Source: Candidatus Sulfotelmatobacter sp. (GTDB lineage Bacteria > Acidobacteriota > Terriglobia > Terriglobales > Acidobacteriaceae). Taken from it: a stretch of DNA of 64,000 nucleotides. Every line of letters begins with the position of its first letter. The first letter of the stretch is position 1. The translations under genes and the position numbers were made by a program. The notes under the pieces are model-generated. The model did no database searches and was not told the DNA's origin. It saw only the letters and a list, made by a program, of their open reading frames with translations. Location of the stretch: contig JASHNU010000081.1 in the NCBI GenBank assembly GCA_030041475.1, positions 1-64,000 of the forward strand, written 5' to 3'. Positions 62,735 through 64,000 of this stretch are shown in pieces.

Positions 62735-64000
62735 ATGTCTTCCGCGCTGCTCCACACCTCCGCGCGCGTCCTCGAGTTCGACTCCCTCCGCGAACTTCTC
62801 CGCGGATACGCTCCCTCCCCGCTCGGCCAGCAGCGCATCTCGACGCTCGCTCCCTCCACCGATCGCGCCTGGATCGAAACTCAACAAATCCTCACCACCG
62901 AAATCCGTGAATTCTGGCGCGTCGGCGGGCGCTTCGATTTCTTCGGCCTGACCGAAATCGCCCCACTTGTCGAGAAATCCCGCATCGCCGGCGCGGCCCT
63001 CGAAACCGCCGAAATTCGCGACGTAATCCTCGTCGTTGACCGTGCTGCCGAATGGCACGAGATCGCCCTTCACCCGCCCGCCAGCATGAAATCCGACTGG
63101 CGCGAAACCACCGCCCTCTCCCGCCAGATCGGCGACTTCACCGACTTTCTGCGCTCCTTCCGCAACAAAATTCAGCCCGACGGAATCCTCGACGACAAAG
63201 CCTCGCCCGAACTCGCCCGCATCCGCCGCGACATCGAAAAACAGCGTCGCGCCATCCAGGACTCGCTCCGCTCCTACCTGCGTCGCCTCGCCGAAGACGG
63301 CGCGCTGCAGGAGGAACTCGTCACCATCCGCGGCGAGCGCTTCGTCATCCCCGTCAAAGTCGAACACAAGCGCCGCGTGCAGGGCGTCGTCCACGGCGCC
63401 AGTTCCAGCGGCCAGACCGTATTCGTCGAGCCGCTCGAAACCATCGAGCAGAACAACGAACTCGTCCGCCTCCTCGAAGAAGAGCTCGCCGAAATTCACC
63501 GCATCCTGCTCGAAATGACCGCCCGCATCGGCACGAATGCCGCCGCCATTCTTGCCGCCGTCGATACGCTCGCCGAACTCGAACTCCAGTTCGCCAAGGC
63601 CCGCTTCGCCGAAGACTACAGCTGCGTCGAAGCAAAAGTTGCGGTTGCCCCACCCTTGTCGCGCTCTTTGCGACAGGGTGGGGACTCTGCCGAAGCCGGA
63701 AGCCCGAAGCTGCAAGATTCATGTGGGGACAGCCGCCCTCGGCTGTCCATGGCGGGCGAATCCCGCCTTTTGCTGCACAATGCAAGGCATCCCCTCCTCG
63801 AACGGAACCTCAAAGCCAAAGGTGCAACCGTCGTTCCCATCACCATCGAACTCGAAGGAGACCACCGCCAGCTCATCATCACCGGCCCCAACACCGGAGG
63901 CAAAACCGTCGCGCTCAAAACCGTCGGCCTGTTCGCGCTCATGGCCCAATCCGGCCTTCCCGTTCCCGCCGACCGTGCCGAACTTCCCGTCTTCGACGCC
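62735..64000 (+). CDS. mutS2: Endonuclease MutS2 (partial, runs off the window)
   Basis: 422 codons from the ATG at 62735 without a stop; the 3' end is outside the window. MutS2 core: clamp and lever regions, TIRGERFVIPVKVEHKRRVQGVVHGASSSGQTVFVEPLE, NARHPLLE and Walker A TGPNTGGKTVALKT (about 387-400). MutS2 suppresses recombination or rescues collided ribosomes. Between YSCV and RLLLHNARHPLLE about 45 extra residues (EAKVAVAPPLSRSLRQGG...) are encoded by 63641-63770, which contains two perfect or near-perfect DNA hairpins shared with intergenic repeats. The frame is open throughout. Confidence 0.93.
   Translation, partial: MSSALLHTSARVLEFDSLRELLRGYAPSPLGQQRISTLAPSTDRAWIETQQILTTEIREFWRVGGRFDFFGLTEIAPLVEKSRIAGAALETAEIRDVILVVDRAAEWHEIALHPPASMKSDWRETTALSRQIGDFTDFLRSFRNKIQPDGILDDKASPELARIRRDIEKQRRAIQDSLRSYLRRLAEDGALQEELVTIRGERFVIPVKVEHKRRVQGVVHGASSSGQTVFVEPLETIEQNNELVRLLEEELAEIHRILLEMTARIGTNAAAILAAVDTLAELELQFAKARFAEDYSCVEAKVAVAPPLSRSLRQGGDSAEAGSPKLQDSCGDSRPRLSMAGESRLLLHNARHPLLERNLKAKGATVVPITIELEGDHRQLIITGPNTGGKTVALKTVGLFALMAQSGLPVPADRAELPVFDA
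63643..63770 (+). repeat. Two dispersed palindromic repeats in frame inside mutS2
   Basis: Hairpin 1: ccccacccttgtcgc / gcgacagggtgggg (63648-63662 and 63670-63683), nearly identical to intergenic 46661-46700. Hairpin 2: GGACAGCCG-ccct-CGGCTGTCC (63727-63748), related to intergenic 32329-32350 and 62529-62547. Together they encode the extra residues in MutS2 without a stop. Confidence 0.8.

Overview
The window reads as a chromosomal segment of a heterotrophic, aerobically respiring member of the Acidobacteriota, most like the Koribacter/Sulfotelmatobacter side of the Terriglobia. This is inferred from gene content and style: a bc-type complex and a cbb3 oxidase in one operon, a Ser/Thr kinase fused to a beta-propeller, a CadC-like winged-helix membrane protein, lipid A genes (Gram-negative envelope), M13 peptidase, DUF4097 and DinB proteins, GC near 58-60 %, and many short dispersed palindromic repeats. 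No rRNA, tRNA or CRISPR array was seen.

Layout. 1-3180 is an AT-richer, decayed stretch with small membrane proteins (one apparently frameshifted), a truncated IS110-type transposase start, scattered copies of an IS-end-like repeat, and a MauE-TlpA-like redox protein. 3551-19924 is one long + strand respiratory locus: an Rrf2 Fe-S-type regulator, CcoS, Rieske protein, cytochrome b, a seven-heme cytochrome c, CcoN, CcoO, CcoQ-like, a CcoP-like stub without heme, a flavin/Fe-S GltD-like oxidoreductase, a SafE-type protein, CcoG, a beta-barrel-like exported protein, two Tat-exported ferritin-like proteins, a small membrane protein and the copper ATPase CcoI. Together they make, assemble and probably regulate a quinol-to-oxygen chain in which the multiheme cytochrome may replace both cytochrome c1 and CcoP. 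19952-31679 holds the kinase-propeller, DUF1697, STAS, radical SAM, MerR, a 13-residue lysine-rich microgene, HyuB, DinB and Kbl. 31714-39329 holds pyrimidine genes pyrC and pyrB (with a broken GxxExxY gene between them), a GH3 hexosaminidase, a lipoprotein, miaA and an unlisted 59-residue membrane protein. 39367-51645 holds a winged-helix membrane protein, DUF4097, M13 peptidase, a TonB-family protein and a lipid A set (Gfo/Idh, lpxI, lpxA, fabZ) interrupted by pepF. 51826-64000 holds M20 peptidase, EthD, a methyltransferase, tatA, maf, VOC, lepA, a Cache-HAMP sensor, hemB, a histidine-kinase-like protein lacking its histidine, and the start of mutS2.

The most striking theme is dispersed palindromic DNA. 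The same short hairpin families that sit between genes also appear, in frame and without stops, inside conserved genes (hyuB twice, mutS2, and probably ccoI and maf). This is reminiscent of the Rickettsia palindromic elements and is the best candidate here for something not well described. The second theme is the unusual composition of the bc-cbb3 operon.
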